Assembly (NCBI RefSeq): GCF_051860475.1
Contig: NZ_JBHYDW010000002.1
Coordinates: 28,158 to 92,157 of the forward strand
Length of the DNA: 64,000 nt
DNA from: Elioraea sp051860475
GTDB lineage: Bacteria; Pseudomonadota; Alphaproteobacteria; Acetobacterales; Acetobacteraceae
Direction of reading: 5' to 3'
This document shows positions 9,202-19,410 of this stretch, piece after piece (within the stretch, counting starts at the first letter, position 1; each line of letters starts with the position of its first letter). A program made the translations under genes and the position numbers. The notes beneath the pieces are model-generated. The model was not told the origin of the DNA, did no database searches, and saw only the letters and a list, made by a program, of their open reading frames with translations.

Positions 9202-10837
9202 TTGGCCCACGGCGGTCTTGGAGACGGAGCCACCGTACCGCCGCCCGACACCGGAACGGGTGAGGGCGAGCGGCGCATGCGCGGCCGCCACCTCGGCGGC
9301 GGCTGGCGCGTGATCGACGGCTGCCGCCTGGTCGCGGGCGGGACGCCGTTCGAGATCGTGCTCGCCCATCGCGAGCTCGGCCTCGCCCTGATGGAACTTG
9401 AGCCGCGCTGGACCCCGGGGGCCGAACAGCTGTTGCAGCAGCGACTTGCGGCGGCAGGGTTTGCCAGGCGCTTCCCGGGCCACATCCCCATCATCCACCG
9501 CCGGCTGCGGCGCGAGGACCTGCCCGAGCTGCCGATCGTGCTGACCGAAGCATTCAGCTGGCAGGACCCGCTGACGGTCGCTGCCGATTCGGATTGGATC
9601 GAGGGGCTTCGGGAGGCGTTGGGCGGGGACGATCTGGAGGCACCAACGCGTGCGCCCGGCCCCGCGGTAGCGGCCGTGGGCTCGCCATCCGGCGAGCCGG
9701 ACGGGGCCACACCACGGGGCGGCCCCGTGGTGGAACCCGCTGCCGTGCCGGTTGCCCCTGCGGCACCACTCGCCGCGCTCGCGGCCGTGTTGGCGAAGCC
9801 GGATGTGACCCCGGCGCCGGCGAACGCGCCATCCGGGCCTGCCGCCGTGTCCCGGTCAGGTACTTCGCGCGGGCGACGGATCGGGATGGCGGTCGGCGGT
9901 GCCGCGATCGCCGCGGGAGTCGCGCTGGTGGTCGTGCTGGGCCAGCCGCGTACGCCCGAAAGCTCCGCCCCTGCTGCCGAGCCGCCGCGCGTCCAGCTTG
10001 CCGCGACCGCTGGACCGGCCGCTCCGGCGCTGGCGCAGTCGGCCGGCGCGGCGCCGGCGCCCGCCCCGGGCGAGAGCCGGGCGGAGCCCGCGCCTCGCGC
10101 TTCGGGGCAGGCCCGGGCGCCCGGCCGTCGTCCCGGTCTCGTCGACTGCGCCGGCGCCGGTGGCCGACCGCGCGGAGGTTGCGGCTCTGGCGGACCCTGC
10201 GGCCGAGGCGCCGCCGGAGCCGGTCGCGCCGTTTGCGGAGCCTGAGGCGCCGCGGTTGGAGCTGGCCGAGCAGGTGCTGGCGGCGCAGTTGTCGCCGGAG
10301 CCGGTCGCGCCGTTTGCGGAGCCTGAGGCGCCGCGGCTGGAGCTGGCCGAGCAGGTGCTGGCGGCGCAGTTGCCGCCGGAGCCGATTGCGCCGTTTGCGG
10401 AGCCCGAGGCGCCAAGGCTCGAGGCGGCTGAGCGCGCGCTCGCGGCCGCTGTCACCCCGCCGACCCCAACGCCCGTAGTCCCGCCCGTTGCGGTGCCGGC
10501 ACCCGCGCCACCAGCGTCGGCACCGCAGGCGCCTGCAGCCGTCTCACCCCCCCTGCCGGCCGCGACAATCGAGTTGCTGCTGCGCCGCGGCGAGGACTTG
10601 ATGCGGATCGGTGACGTCTCAGCCGCACGGCGGTTCTTCGAGCGCGCGGCGAATGGCGGCAGCGGCCTTGCCGCCCTTCATGCCGGGGGCACCTACGATC
10701 CGCGCGTGCTGCACGCCCTCGGCGCGCGCGGCATCCCGCCTGACCGTGCCGCCGCGCTCGCCTGGTATCGCCGCGCCGGCGCCATGGGCGTGGCGGAAGC
10801 CCAAGCCCGAATCGCAGCCCTGGAGGCCTCGCCGTGA
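9202..10837 (+). CDS. Membrane-anchored protein with unknown N-domain, 81-bp repeats and Sel1-like C-end (frameshifted)
   Basis: Two open frames appear to be one gene. The first part (from TTG 9202, or ATG 9277 with GAGGGCGAG before it) has an N-domain of about 100 residues that I cannot name, a Pro/Ala-rich linker, and one membrane span (MAVGGAAIAAGVALVVVLG) near 9885-9945. Pro/Ala-rich coding then moves to the +1 frame somewhere around 10099-10125, a G/C-run region, and continues through three 27-residue repeats into a short TPR/Sel1-like end (AARRFFERAANGGS). TTG 9202 has GGAG seven bases upstream. The break may be a sequencing error or a real mutation. The stop overlaps the TAXI receptor start (ATGA), so a joint role is likely but unknown. 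Confidence 0.6.
10214..10456 (+). repeat. Three tandem 81-bp in-frame repeats
   Basis: Units at 10214-10294, 10295-10375 and 10376-10456 each encode 27 residues of the form PEPVAPFAEPEAPRL plus an amphipathic LAEQVLAAQ helix. Units one and two differ by very few bases; the third is more diverged at its end. The repeat number is a multiple of three bases, so copy changes keep the frame. Confidence 0.85.
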
Positions 10838-11811
10838 CCGAAACGTCCCGAACCCTGCCGCGCCGGACGCTGCTGGCATCCACCCTCGCAACGATCGCCG
10901 CCGCACCGGCCGTCGCCCAGACCAGCTGGGTGGAGCGCCTGAGCGGCCTCACCGCGCAGGCCAATCAGGGTACGGTCGGGATCATGGCCGGCGGGGTGGA
11001 CGGAACCTACATCCGGATCGCCGCCGATCTGATGAATGTGCTGGACGAGGGCGACCGGATGCGCGTGGTCGCGATGCTCGGTCGCGGCTCGATCCAGAAC
11101 ATGCGTGACATCGTGCTGCTGCGCGGGATCGACATCGGCATCGTGCAGTCCGACGTGCTGGCCTTCGCGCGCCGCGAGCAGCTGCTGCCCGGGATCGATC
11201 GGCTGGTGCAGTACATCACCAAGCTCTACGACGAGGAGATTCACCTGCTCGCGCGGACGGACGTCGCGTCGGTGCGGGAGCTCGCCGGCACGACCGTCAA
11301 TGTCGACGTGCGCGGCAGCGGCACGGCGATGACGTCGTCGCTGGTGATGGAAGCACTCGGCGTGCCGGTGCAGCTCGCGCATGACCCGCAGGACCTCGCG
11401 TTGACCAAGCTGCGCAACGGCGAGATCGGCGCGATGGTCTATGTGGCCGGCAAGCCTGCGCGGCTGTTCAGCGGCATCGCGCCCGGCAGCGGGCTCCGCT
11501 TCGTGCCGATCCCTGCCACGCCCGCGCTGCTCGAGACCTACCTGCCGTCCTCGCTGGTGTCGGCCGACTACCCGAACCTGATCCCTGCGGGCGGCGAGGT
11601 TGAGACGATCGCGGTCGGCGCGGTGATGGCGGTCTATGCGTGGCAGCCAGGGACGGAACGCTACCGGAAGGTCTCGCGCTTCGTACACGCCTTCACCCGG
11701 CGCTTCGACGAGTTCCTGCGCCCGCCGCGCCATCCGAAGTGGCGCGAGGTGAACCTCGCCGCGCAGGTGCCGGGCTGGACGCGGTTCGATCCGGGCCCGC
11801 CGCCGTCCTGA
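10834..11811 (+). CDS. TAXI family TRAP transporter solute receptor
   Basis: This is a periplasmic receptor of the TRAP-associated extracytoplasmic immunogenic (TAXI) class, which delivers organic acids or amino acids to a fused TRAP permease. The N-terminus (RRTLLASTLATIAAAPAVAQ) is a Tat-like signal peptide. The mature part shows the family signature GIMAGGVDGTYIRIAADL, then NMRDIVLLRGIDIGIVQSD and VDVRGSGTAMTSSLV. The length of 325 residues is normal. No TRAP permease gene is nearby, so it is either an orphan receptor or works with a permease elsewhere, or in a sensory role with the preceding membrane protein to which it is coupled by an ATGA overlap. It converges with the MFS gene, four bases apart. 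Confidence 0.85.
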   Translation: MTETSRTLPRRTLLASTLATIAAAPAVAQTSWVERLSGLTAQANQGTVGIMAGGVDGTYIRIAADLMNVLDEGDRMRVVAMLGRGSIQNMRDIVLLRGIDIGIVQSDVLAFARREQLLPGIDRLVQYITKLYDEEIHLLARTDVASVRELAGTTVNVDVRGSGTAMTSSLVMEALGVPVQLAHDPQDLALTKLRNGEIGAMVYVAGKPARLFSGIAPGSGLRFVPIPATPALLETYLPSSLVSADYPNLIPAGGEVETIAVGAVMAVYAWQPGTERYRKVSRFVHAFTRRFDEFLRPPRHPKWREVNLAAQVPGWTRFDPGPPPS

Positions 11812-11815
11812 CGCG

Positions 11816-13039
11816 TCATTCGCGCCGGCCGCGCAGCCAGAGCAGGCCGACCACCGCGACGATCACGAGCCCGGCCAGCGCGAGCGCCGAGACAGCGAAC
11901 CCGGCGCCGAACCGCTCGGCCAGCGCGCCGGACAGCATCATGCCGATCGGCCCGGTGCCGATCGCCATGGTCACCAGCCCCAGCATGCGCGACCGCGCCT
12001 CGGTCGGCACTGCCGTCAGCACGAGCGTGGTCTGGAAGGTTCCGAACGCGGCGATGCCGATCCCGCCCACGACCAGCAGCAGGATCGCAAGCGCAAGCAG
12101 TGGCATCGCCGGCATCGCTGCGAGCGCCGCGAGGAAGCCGAGCGAGCCGCACAGGAAGGCGCGCGCCCCGTCCACGCGGTCGCCGAAGCGGGCGAGCATC
12201 AGCCCGCCGATCAGGGCGCCGGCCGGCTCGGCGGCGGCGAGGATACCGACCTCGAGCGGCGAGGCGTCGAACAGCGCCCGCCCGATCGGCGCGATCAGCG
12301 CGAGATACGAGAACGCGAGCATGTTCATCGACACGGTGATGCCAAGCACGCCGAGCACGGCCGGATGTGCGAGCGCGAGCGCGATCCCCTCGGCCAGGCC
12401 CCGCGTCACCGTGCCCAGGCGGAACGGCTGGACGGTCTGCCTCACGCCGACGCGCGCTGCCAGCACGATCGCAACCAGCGCGCCGCAGGCCGAGACCGCG
12501 AAGGCGCCGGCGAGCCCGAGCGTCTGGTAGGCGAGGCCGCCGAACACGGGACCCAGCATGCGCGTGGTCGCGTTGGTCATCGCGTCGAGCGCGATCGCGC
12601 GCGGCATCGCCGCCACGCCGGCGGACTCGGCGAGCATGCGCCGCCGCGTCGAGAGCTCGGTGGACCACAGCAGGCCCGAGACGAAGCTGCCGATGCCGAT
12701 ATGCCACGGATTGAGCACGCCAGCGCGGGCCAGCAGCGCCATCGCCACCGCATTGGCCAGGGTAGCGAGCAGCCCGAGTTGGAGCAGCCGGCGCCGGTCC
12801 ACCGCCTCGGCGATCGCGCCAGCGATGGGTCCGAGCAGCAGCAGCGGCAGCGAGCGCGACGCCGCCATCAGCGCGACGATGCCGGCGGAGCCGGTGAGGT
12901 CGAGCACGTAGAGTCCGCTCGCCAGCAGTTCGAGCCAGCGCATGACGTTGGCGATCGCGCCGAGCAGCCAGAGACGGCGGTAGTCGGGCAGGCGCAGAAG
13001 CCCGATCACGCCGTCGGCGCGTTTCCCCCCGGAGGTCAT
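11816..13039 (-). CDS. MFS transporter, EntS-like exporter family
   Basis: This is a 12-span major facilitator of about 407 residues. It opens with LLRLPDYRRLWLLGAIAN, typical of the MFS_3/EntS group of small-molecule or siderophore exporters. The MFS loop between spans 2 and 3 is present as GPIAGAIAEAVDRRRLL. I chose the ATG at 13039, which has GGGGGG/GAGG-like purines close upstream and removes a low-complexity Arg/Pro extension that stays open behind it. Its substrate cannot be predicted from sequence. It lies 67 bases downstream of trmFO on the same strand. Confidence 0.85.
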   Translation of the reverse strand: MTSGGKRADGVIGLLRLPDYRRLWLLGAIANVMRWLELLASGLYVLDLTGSAGIVALMAASRSLPLLLLGPIAGAIAEAVDRRRLLQLGLLATLANAVAMALLARAGVLNPWHIGIGSFVSGLLWSTELSTRRRMLAESAGVAAMPRAIALDAMTNATTRMLGPVFGGLAYQTLGLAGAFAVSACGALVAIVLAARVGVRQTVQPFRLGTVTRGLAEGIALALAHPAVLGVLGITVSMNMLAFSYLALIAPIGRALFDASPLEVGILAAAEPAGALIGGLMLARFGDRVDGARAFLCGSLGFLAALAAMPAMPLLALAILLLVVGGIGIAAFGTFQTTLVLTAVPTEARSRMLGLVTMAIGTGPIGMMLSGALAERFGAGFAVSALALAGLVIVAVVGLLWLRGRRE

Positions 13040-13106
13040 TGACGTCAGTGTGCGCGGGCGCGGGCGATCCGGCCAGGGAGGCCGGCGCGCGGTCAGGGCG
13101 GGGCGG

Positions 13107-14459
13107 CTATGCGGCTTGGCGCGGCTCTGGCAGCGTGTGCGGCCGGCCGAGCCACGCATCGGCCGCGCGCAACGCGCGCTCGCAATAGGCGCGCTTGCGC
13201 TCGCGCCCCTTCGGCGCCTCGGCGAGCGGCGGAAACAGGCCGAAATTGATGTTCATGGGCTGGAACGTCTCGGCCTCCGCCCCGCCGGTGATGTGGGCGA
13301 GCAGCGCGCCGAGCGCAGTCTCCGGCGGCGGCGCTGAGAGAGCCTCGCCGCGCGCCTCCGCGGCGGCGAAGCGGCCGGCGAGCAGGCCGATCGCCGCAGA
13401 CTCCACGTAGCCTTCGACGCCGGTGATCTGTCCGGCGAAGCGCACATGCGGCGCGGCCTTCAGCCGCAGCAGCGGATCGAGCAGACGCGGCGAATTCAGG
13501 AACGTATTGCGGTGCAGTCCGCCGAGCCGTGCGAACTCGGCGCGCTCCAGGCCCGGAATGGTGCGGAACACCCGCGCCTGCTCGGCGTGTTTCAGCTTGG
13601 TCTGGAACCCGACCATGTTCCAGAGCGTGCCCAGCGCATTGTCCTGGCGCAGTTGCACCACCGCCCAGGGACGCCGTCCGGTGCGCGGGTCGCGCAGGCC
13701 GACCGGCTTCATCGGCCCCCAGCGCAGCGTGTTGGGCCCGCGCTCCGCCATCACCTCGATCGGCAGGCAGCCGTCGAAATAGGGCGTGGATGTCTCCCAC
13801 ACGTGGAACGCGGTCTTCTCCGACGCGAGCAGCGCGGTGATGAACGCCTCGTACTGCGTGCGGTCGAGCGGGCAGTTGATGTAGTCCGCCCCACCTCCTT
13901 TGTCGTAGCGCGACTGCATCCACGCGACCGACATGTCGATGCTCTCGCGATGCACGATCGGCGCGATCGCGTCGAAGAAGGCGAGCGCGTCCTCGCCGGT
14001 CGCGCGCCGGGTGGCCTCGGCGAGCCCGGGCGCGGTGAGCGGGCCGGTGGCGACGATCACGCTGCCCCAGTCGGCGGGCGGCAAGCCAGGCACCTCCTCG
14101 CGCACCACGGTGACGAGCGGGTGCACCGCCAGCATGCGCGTCACCTCGGCCGAGAAGCCGTCGCGATCGACCGCGAGCGCGCCTCCGGCCGGCAGGCGAT
14201 GGGCGTCGCCCGCGCGCAGGATCAGCGAGCCCGCACGGCGCATCTCCTCGTGCAGGAGGCCAACCGCGTTGAACAGCGGATCGTCGGCGCGGAACGAGTT
14301 GGAGCAGACGAGCTCCGCGAAGCCGTCCGTGTGGTGCGCCTCGGTCATGCGCACGGGCCGCATCTCGTGCATCACCACGGGCACGCCCGTGGAGGCGATC
14401 TGCCAGGCGGCCTCGCTGCCCGCGAGGCCGGCGCCGACGACATGGACGGGGGTGCTCAT
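13107..14459 (-). CDS. trmFO: tRNA (uracil-5-)-methyltransferase, folate/FAD-dependent
   Basis: TrmFO methylates U54 in the T-loop of tRNA, using methylene-tetrahydrofolate as carbon donor and reduced FAD. The FAD-binding motif VVGAGLAGSEAAW is at the N-terminus. Family blocks HEMRP, ELVCSNSFRADD (with the conserved Cys), NCPLDRTQYEAF, YFDGCLPIEVMAERG and QPMNINFGLFPP follow in the right order. The chosen start MSTPVHVVG gives 450 residues, the usual size; the frame is open upstream without a sensible extension. It diverges from the aminotransferase gene with 76 bases between starts. Confidence 0.96.
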   Translation of the reverse strand: MSTPVHVVGAGLAGSEAAWQIASTGVPVVMHEMRPVRMTEAHHTDGFAELVCSNSFRADDPLFNAVGLLHEEMRRAGSLILRAGDAHRLPAGGALAVDRDGFSAEVTRMLAVHPLVTVVREEVPGLPPADWGSVIVATGPLTAPGLAEATRRATGEDALAFFDAIAPIVHRESIDMSVAWMQSRYDKGGGADYINCPLDRTQYEAFITALLASEKTAFHVWETSTPYFDGCLPIEVMAERGPNTLRWGPMKPVGLRDPRTGRRPWAVVQLRQDNALGTLWNMVGFQTKLKHAEQARVFRTIPGLERAEFARLGGLHRNTFLNSPRLLDPLLRLKAAPHVRFAGQITGVEGYVESAAIGLLAGRFAAAEARGEALSAPPPETALGALLAHITGGAEAETFQPMNINFGLFPPLAEAPKGRERKRAYCERALRAADAWLGRPHTLPEPRQAA

Positions 14460-14535
14460 GCGGGGGAGATAGACCTCGCGGGACCTCGGTTCAACGCGGC
14501 TGGACGGCCGCCCCGCGCGGTGTGAGTCTGGTCCC

Positions 14536-15717
14536 ATGCCCGACACCGCCGCCGGCATCACGCCTTTGTCCTTGCCGCCGAGCATCCTGGCGACCGCCGC
14601 CCCGGCGATCCCGACCGCGCGCGGCTGGGCTGCCGTCTATCGCGGCGAGGCCGGCCCGGCGATCGACCTCACTCAGGCCGTGCCCGGATATCCGCCGCAT
14701 CCCAACCTTCTGGCGCGGCTCGGCGAGGAGGCTGCGCGGACCGCGAATGCCGGCTACGGCCCGATCGAGGGGGAGGAACCCCTGCGCGCCGCCCTCGCCG
14801 CAGATCTGTCGCGTCGCTACCGCGACCCGCTCGATGCCGCCGATGTCGTGATCACCGCCGGCTGCAACCTCGCCTTCGTGATGACCATGATGGCGATCGC
14901 CGGACCGGGCTCGGCCGTGCTGCTGCCGGCGCCGTGGTACTTCAACCACCACATGGCGCTGACCATGCTGGGGATCACGACGATCCCGCTGCCCTGCCGG
15001 CCCGAGGACGGGTTCGTCCCCGATCCCGAGCGCGCCGCCGCGCTGATGGACGGCCGGGTTCGCGCGCTGGTGCTGGTGACGCCGAACAACCCGACCGGCG
15101 CGGTCTATCCGGCCGAGACGATCGCCGCCTTCGCCGCGCTCGGCCGAAGGCGTGGGATCGTGCTCGTGCTCGACGAGACCTATCGCGACTTCCTGCCGGG
15201 CAACGATCCGCCACACGCGCTGTTCGGCGACCCGGCCTGGCGCGATGGGCTGGTGCATCTCTACTCGTTCTCCAAGAGCTACTGCGTGCCGGGCCATCGT
15301 GTCGGCGCGGTCGTCGCCGGGCCTGCCATCCGCACGCAGCTGCTGAAGGTGCTCGACACGCTGCAGATCTGCGCGCCGCGCGCGTCGCAGGCGGCCCTCG
15401 CCTGGGCGGTGCCTGCGCTGATCGCTTGGCGCGAGGGCAACCGCGACGTCATGGCCGCGCGCGCGGCCGCGTTCCAGCGCGCTCTCGCGGCGGTTCCGGG
15501 CTGGCGCATCGATGCGCTCGGGGGCTACTTCGCCTATCTCCGCCTGCCCGAGGGCGCGCCGGACGCGTTGACGATGGCGGAACGGCTGGGCGCCGAGCAT
15601 GGGCTCATGACGCTGCCGGGCCCGTTCTTCGGCCCTGGCCAGGAGCGGCACCTGCGCGTCGCCTTCGCGAACGCCGACGAGGCGACGATCGCGCAGGTGC
15701 CCGCGCGGCTCGGCTGA
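14536..15717 (+). CDS. PLP-dependent aminotransferase, class I/II
   Basis: The protein is 393 residues with the fold-type I aminotransferase pattern. It shows PTG-like nucleotide loop NNPTGAVY, the Asp/Tyr pair DETYRDF that holds the cofactor, and the Schiff-base Lys in SFSKSYCVPGHR. The C-terminal Arg that binds the substrate carboxylate lies in RHLRVAFANA. It resembles aspartate/aromatic aminotransferases of the AAT-like group, often annotated only as aminotransferase. The stop shares a base with the start of the lipoprotein gene (TGATG), so the two are co-translated. The amino donor is not predictable here. Confidence 0.9.
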   Translation: MPDTAAGITPLSLPPSILATAAPAIPTARGWAAVYRGEAGPAIDLTQAVPGYPPHPNLLARLGEEAARTANAGYGPIEGEEPLRAALAADLSRRYRDPLDAADVVITAGCNLAFVMTMMAIAGPGSAVLLPAPWYFNHHMALTMLGITTIPLPCRPEDGFVPDPERAAALMDGRVRALVLVTPNNPTGAVYPAETIAAFAALGRRRGIVLVLDETYRDFLPGNDPPHALFGDPAWRDGLVHLYSFSKSYCVPGHRVGAVVAGPAIRTQLLKVLDTLQICAPRASQAALAWAVPALIAWREGNRDVMAARAAAFQRALAAVPGWRIDALGGYFAYLRLPEGAPDALTMAERLGAEHGLMTLPGPFFGPGQERHLRVAFANADEATIAQVPARLG

Positions 15718-16409
15718 TGGTGCGCGCATGGTCCCGCCGCGCCGTCCTGCTCTGCTGCGGCGCGGGGCTGGCTGCGTGCGAGCCGCGTGTCGCGCTTGAC
15801 CGGGCCGGAGCGGCTCGGCTCGGCACGATTGGCGTCGTCACGCCCGCTGTCGCCGCGACGCCCGCCGCGCCGACCAATCTTCCCCTCATCGTGCCGTTCG
15901 GCTCGATCGGGCGGTTCGTCGACGCTGCGCTGGAGCGCGAGCGTGACCGGCGGCTCACGGAGGCGCTGCGCGCTTGGGGCTACCGCGCCGCGGAGCGGTG
16001 GACACTGCATCTGACACTGGCGCTCATGGAAGCGGGATACCGGCCCGTGGAGGTGCCGTCCGCGCGGTTCGATCTCGCCTTCCTTGCGCGCTACCCGCCC
16101 GTGGCAGTCGACGCCGTTCTCGACACGGTGGTGAGCGAGTATGGGTTCGTCGCCAACTTGCCGGAAGGTCCGTTCGTGCCCTTCGCGGCGGTGTCGGTGC
16201 GGCTCGCGGACCCGCGCGGCCGCGTGCTGTTCCAGGACCGGTTCGTGATGAACGCGCTGCGCCCCTTCGACGCGATCCCGGTCGCGGGCCCGTCGGAGCC
16301 TCGATTGGCGGGCGAGGGGCAGTTCGCGGCCGACGTCGATGGCGCCGTCGAGGGGGTCGACGCGGCGCTGTCCATGATGGCCGCGCAGGTGGCGGCGCGG
16401 CTGCGCTGA
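15717..16409 (+). CDS. Hypothetical lipoprotein
   Basis: I do not recognise a family. The 230-residue product has a lipoprotein signal peptide: WSRRAVLLCCGAGLAAC with the lipobox LAAC, then a Thr/Ala/Pro linker. The mature domain begins VPFGSIGRFVDAALERERDRR and ends in a long helix. A hydrophobic middle segment ARYPPVAVDAVLDTVVSEYGF and a beta-rich stretch with RGRVLFQDRFVMNALRP follow. The start overlaps the aminotransferase stop (TGATG). It ends just before a strong hairpin and the convergent aceA gene. It is probably attached to the outer or inner membrane on the periplasmic side. Confidence 0.75.
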   Translation: MVRAWSRRAVLLCCGAGLAACEPRVALDRAGAARLGTIGVVTPAVAATPAAPTNLPLIVPFGSIGRFVDAALERERDRRLTEALRAWGYRAAERWTLHLTLALMEAGYRPVEVPSARFDLAFLARYPPVAVDAVLDTVVSEYGFVANLPEGPFVPFAAVSVRLADPRGRVLFQDRFVMNALRPFDAIPVAGPSEPRLAGEGQFAADVDGAVEGVDAALSMMAAQVAARLR

Positions 16410-16417
16410 GGCGCGAG

Positions 16418-16442
16418 GGCGCGGCGTTCAGTACGCCGCGCC
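16418..16442. terminator. GC-rich hairpin between convergent genes
   Basis: GGCGCGGCGT (16418-16427) and ACGCCGCGCC (16433-16442) form a perfect 10-bp stem with a 5-base loop. There is no T tract on either side, so if it terminates transcription it does so as a bidirectional stem, not a classic intrinsic terminator. Confidence 0.5.
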
Positions 16443-16461
16443 CCGGGTGCGATCGGCAAGG

Positions 16462-17814
<1,353 letters not shown>

Positions 17815-17931
17815 GGGCGTTGAGCTCCTTGGCAGGCCTTCCGGGCCGAGTGGCCTTGAGTGAATGCTTGACACTGCACCTGCGAAAGCCAAGCGCATTC
17901 GCGCAATAAAATGAGTGAAGGCGTGTTCATA

Positions 17932-17951
17932 TTTGCGGAAAGTGGCGCAAA
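17932..17951. promoter_or_regulatory. Candidate operator between aceA and its regulator
   Basis: TTTGCG (17932-17937) and CGCAAA (17946-17951) are perfect inverted arms around eight bases. The sequence lies in an AT-richer 190-base divergent region. RamB of actinobacteria binds TTTGC/GCAAA-like sites, so this is a reasonable binding site for the adjacent regulator. That assignment is inference. Confidence 0.45.
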
Positions 17952-17993
17952 GTCGTAAAGTTAGTAAATCCGAGCGCTCGAACGTGTCCGGAC

Positions 17994-18000
17994 GAGGAGG
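17994..18000 (+). promoter_or_regulatory. Ribosome binding site supporting an ATC start
   Basis: GAGGAGG ends six bases before ATC at 18007. This is the strongest Shine-Dalgarno match in the leader and is in ideal position for that codon, not for the GTG at 18037. Confidence 0.6.
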
Positions 18001-18006
18001 CTCAAG

Positions 18007-19410
18007 ATCGCCAGGAAACCACTGATCGGCCGCACCGTGCGGCGGCTGCGCACCGAACGGGGCCTGACCCAGCAGGCGCTCGCGGCCAGCCTCGGCATCT
18101 CGGCGAGCTACCTGAACCTGATCGAGCACGATCAGCGGGGCGTGACGGCCACACTCCTGTTGAAGCTCGCCCAGCTTTTCGCGGTCGACCTCGCCGCGCT
18201 GGGCGGGGCGGAGGAGCGCCAGACCGAGGCGCATCTGCGAGAGGCCTTCGCCGATCCGCTGCTCGGCGCCGACGCAGTGCCCGAGAGCGAGATCGCCGCC
18301 CTGGTGCATGCGGCTCCGGCGGCCGCGCGCGCCACCCTTGCGCTCTACCGCGCCTGGCGCGCCGCGCGCGAGGACGCCTCGGGGCTGAACCTGCCCTCGG
18401 GGCGGCGCATCCTGCTGCCGACCGAGGAGGCGCGCGACCACTTCGCCTCGCGCCAGAACCACTTCTCCGCCATCGAGGCTGCGGCCGCGGCGATCCACGC
18501 ACAGCTCGGCGCTGCGCCGCCGGCCGAGATGAACCACGCGATCGCAGAGCGCCTGCGTCGGACGCACCGGATGCGCATCGCGGTCGGCGACCTCGCCGGC
18601 GCGCTCCGGCGCTACGACGCGGAGGCGCGCACGCTCCACCTTTCCGATCTGCTGCCGCGCGAGAGCCGCGGGTTCCAGATGGCGTTCCAGCTCATGCTGG
18701 TCGAGGCGCAGGACGCGGTCGAGCAGGAGGTGGCCGAGGCGCACCCGTCCTCGCCGGAGGCTGAGGCGCTGCTGCGTGTGGGCCTGCTCAACTACGCGGC
18801 CGGTGCGCTGCTGATGCCCTACGAGTCCTATCTGGCGGATTCGCGCACCCTGCGCCACGACGTCGATTCGCTGGCGGCACGCTTCGGCGTCTCGTTCGAG
18901 CAGGCCGCGCACCGGCTCTCGACGCTGAACCGCGAGGGCGCGCGAGGCATCGCCTTCCTGTTCCTGCGCGCCGATGCCGCTGGCAACGTCACCAAGCGCT
19001 ACGCCGCCGCCGGGTTTCCGTTCGCGCGCTTCGGCGGCTCCTGCCCACGCTGGGTGCCGCACCTCGCCTTCGCCTCGCCCGGGCGCGTGCAAGTGCAGGT
19101 CGCGCGGTTGCCTGACGGCGCGACCTTCCTCTGCTTCGCCAAGGCGCTGGCCCGGCCGGCCGGGCCATGGCCTGAGCCGCCCGAGGTGCACGTGATCGCG
19201 CTCGGCTGCGACGTCGCACACGCCGGCAGGATCGCCTATGCCGACGGGCTCGATCTGGAACGCGCGGTCACAGAGATCGGCCTCTCCTGCCCGCTCTGCG
19301 ACCGGCCGAACTGCCGCAGCCGTGCGTTTCCCGCGGTCGCGCATCGCCTGACGCTCGATCCGGCGGTGAAGGGCGAGGGCAAGTTCGGCTTCGCCCCGGT
19401 GCGGGCATGA
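18007..19410 (+). CDS. XRE/ScfR-family regulator (short-chain acyl/glyoxylate bypass type), probable ATC start
   Basis: This is a cytoplasmic regulator of about 467 residues, of the class with an N-terminal Cro/C1 helix-turn-helix, a central ImmA/IrrE-like region and a C-terminal DUF2083 domain (RamB, ScfR). The helix-turn-helix is RRLRTERGLTQQALAASLG then ISASYLNLIEHDQRGV. The C-terminus has the Cys pattern CPLCDRPNCRSRAF. The conserved N-terminus KPLIGRTVRRLR extends upstream of the first standard codon (GTG 18037) to an ATC at 18007 with a perfect ribosome site. Either ATC is the start or the base is a sequencing error for ATG. Being divergent from aceA, it probably controls isocitrate lyase in response to an acyl-CoA signal. 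Confidence 0.87.
   Translation: MARKPLIGRTVRRLRTERGLTQQALAASLGISASYLNLIEHDQRGVTATLLLKLAQLFAVDLAALGGAEERQTEAHLREAFADPLLGADAVPESEIAALVHAAPAAARATLALYRAWRAAREDASGLNLPSGRRILLPTEEARDHFASRQNHFSAIEAAAAAIHAQLGAAPPAEMNHAIAERLRRTHRMRIAVGDLAGALRRYDAEARTLHLSDLLPRESRGFQMAFQLMLVEAQDAVEQEVAEAHPSSPEAEALLRVGLLNYAAGALLMPYESYLADSRTLRHDVDSLAARFGVSFEQAAHRLSTLNREGARGIAFLFLRADAAGNVTKRYAAAGFPFARFGGSCPRWVPHLAFASPGRVQVQVARLPDGATFLCFAKALARPAGPWPEPPEVHVIALGCDVAHAGRIAYADGLDLERAVTEIGLSCPLCDRPNCRSRAFPAVAHRLTLDPAVKGEGKFGFAPVRA

Noticed and set aside
13040..13159. 40-codon extension of the MFS gene and similar extensions of trmFO and dps
   Set aside because: Arg/Pro-rich peptides not found in these families, and better starts follow.
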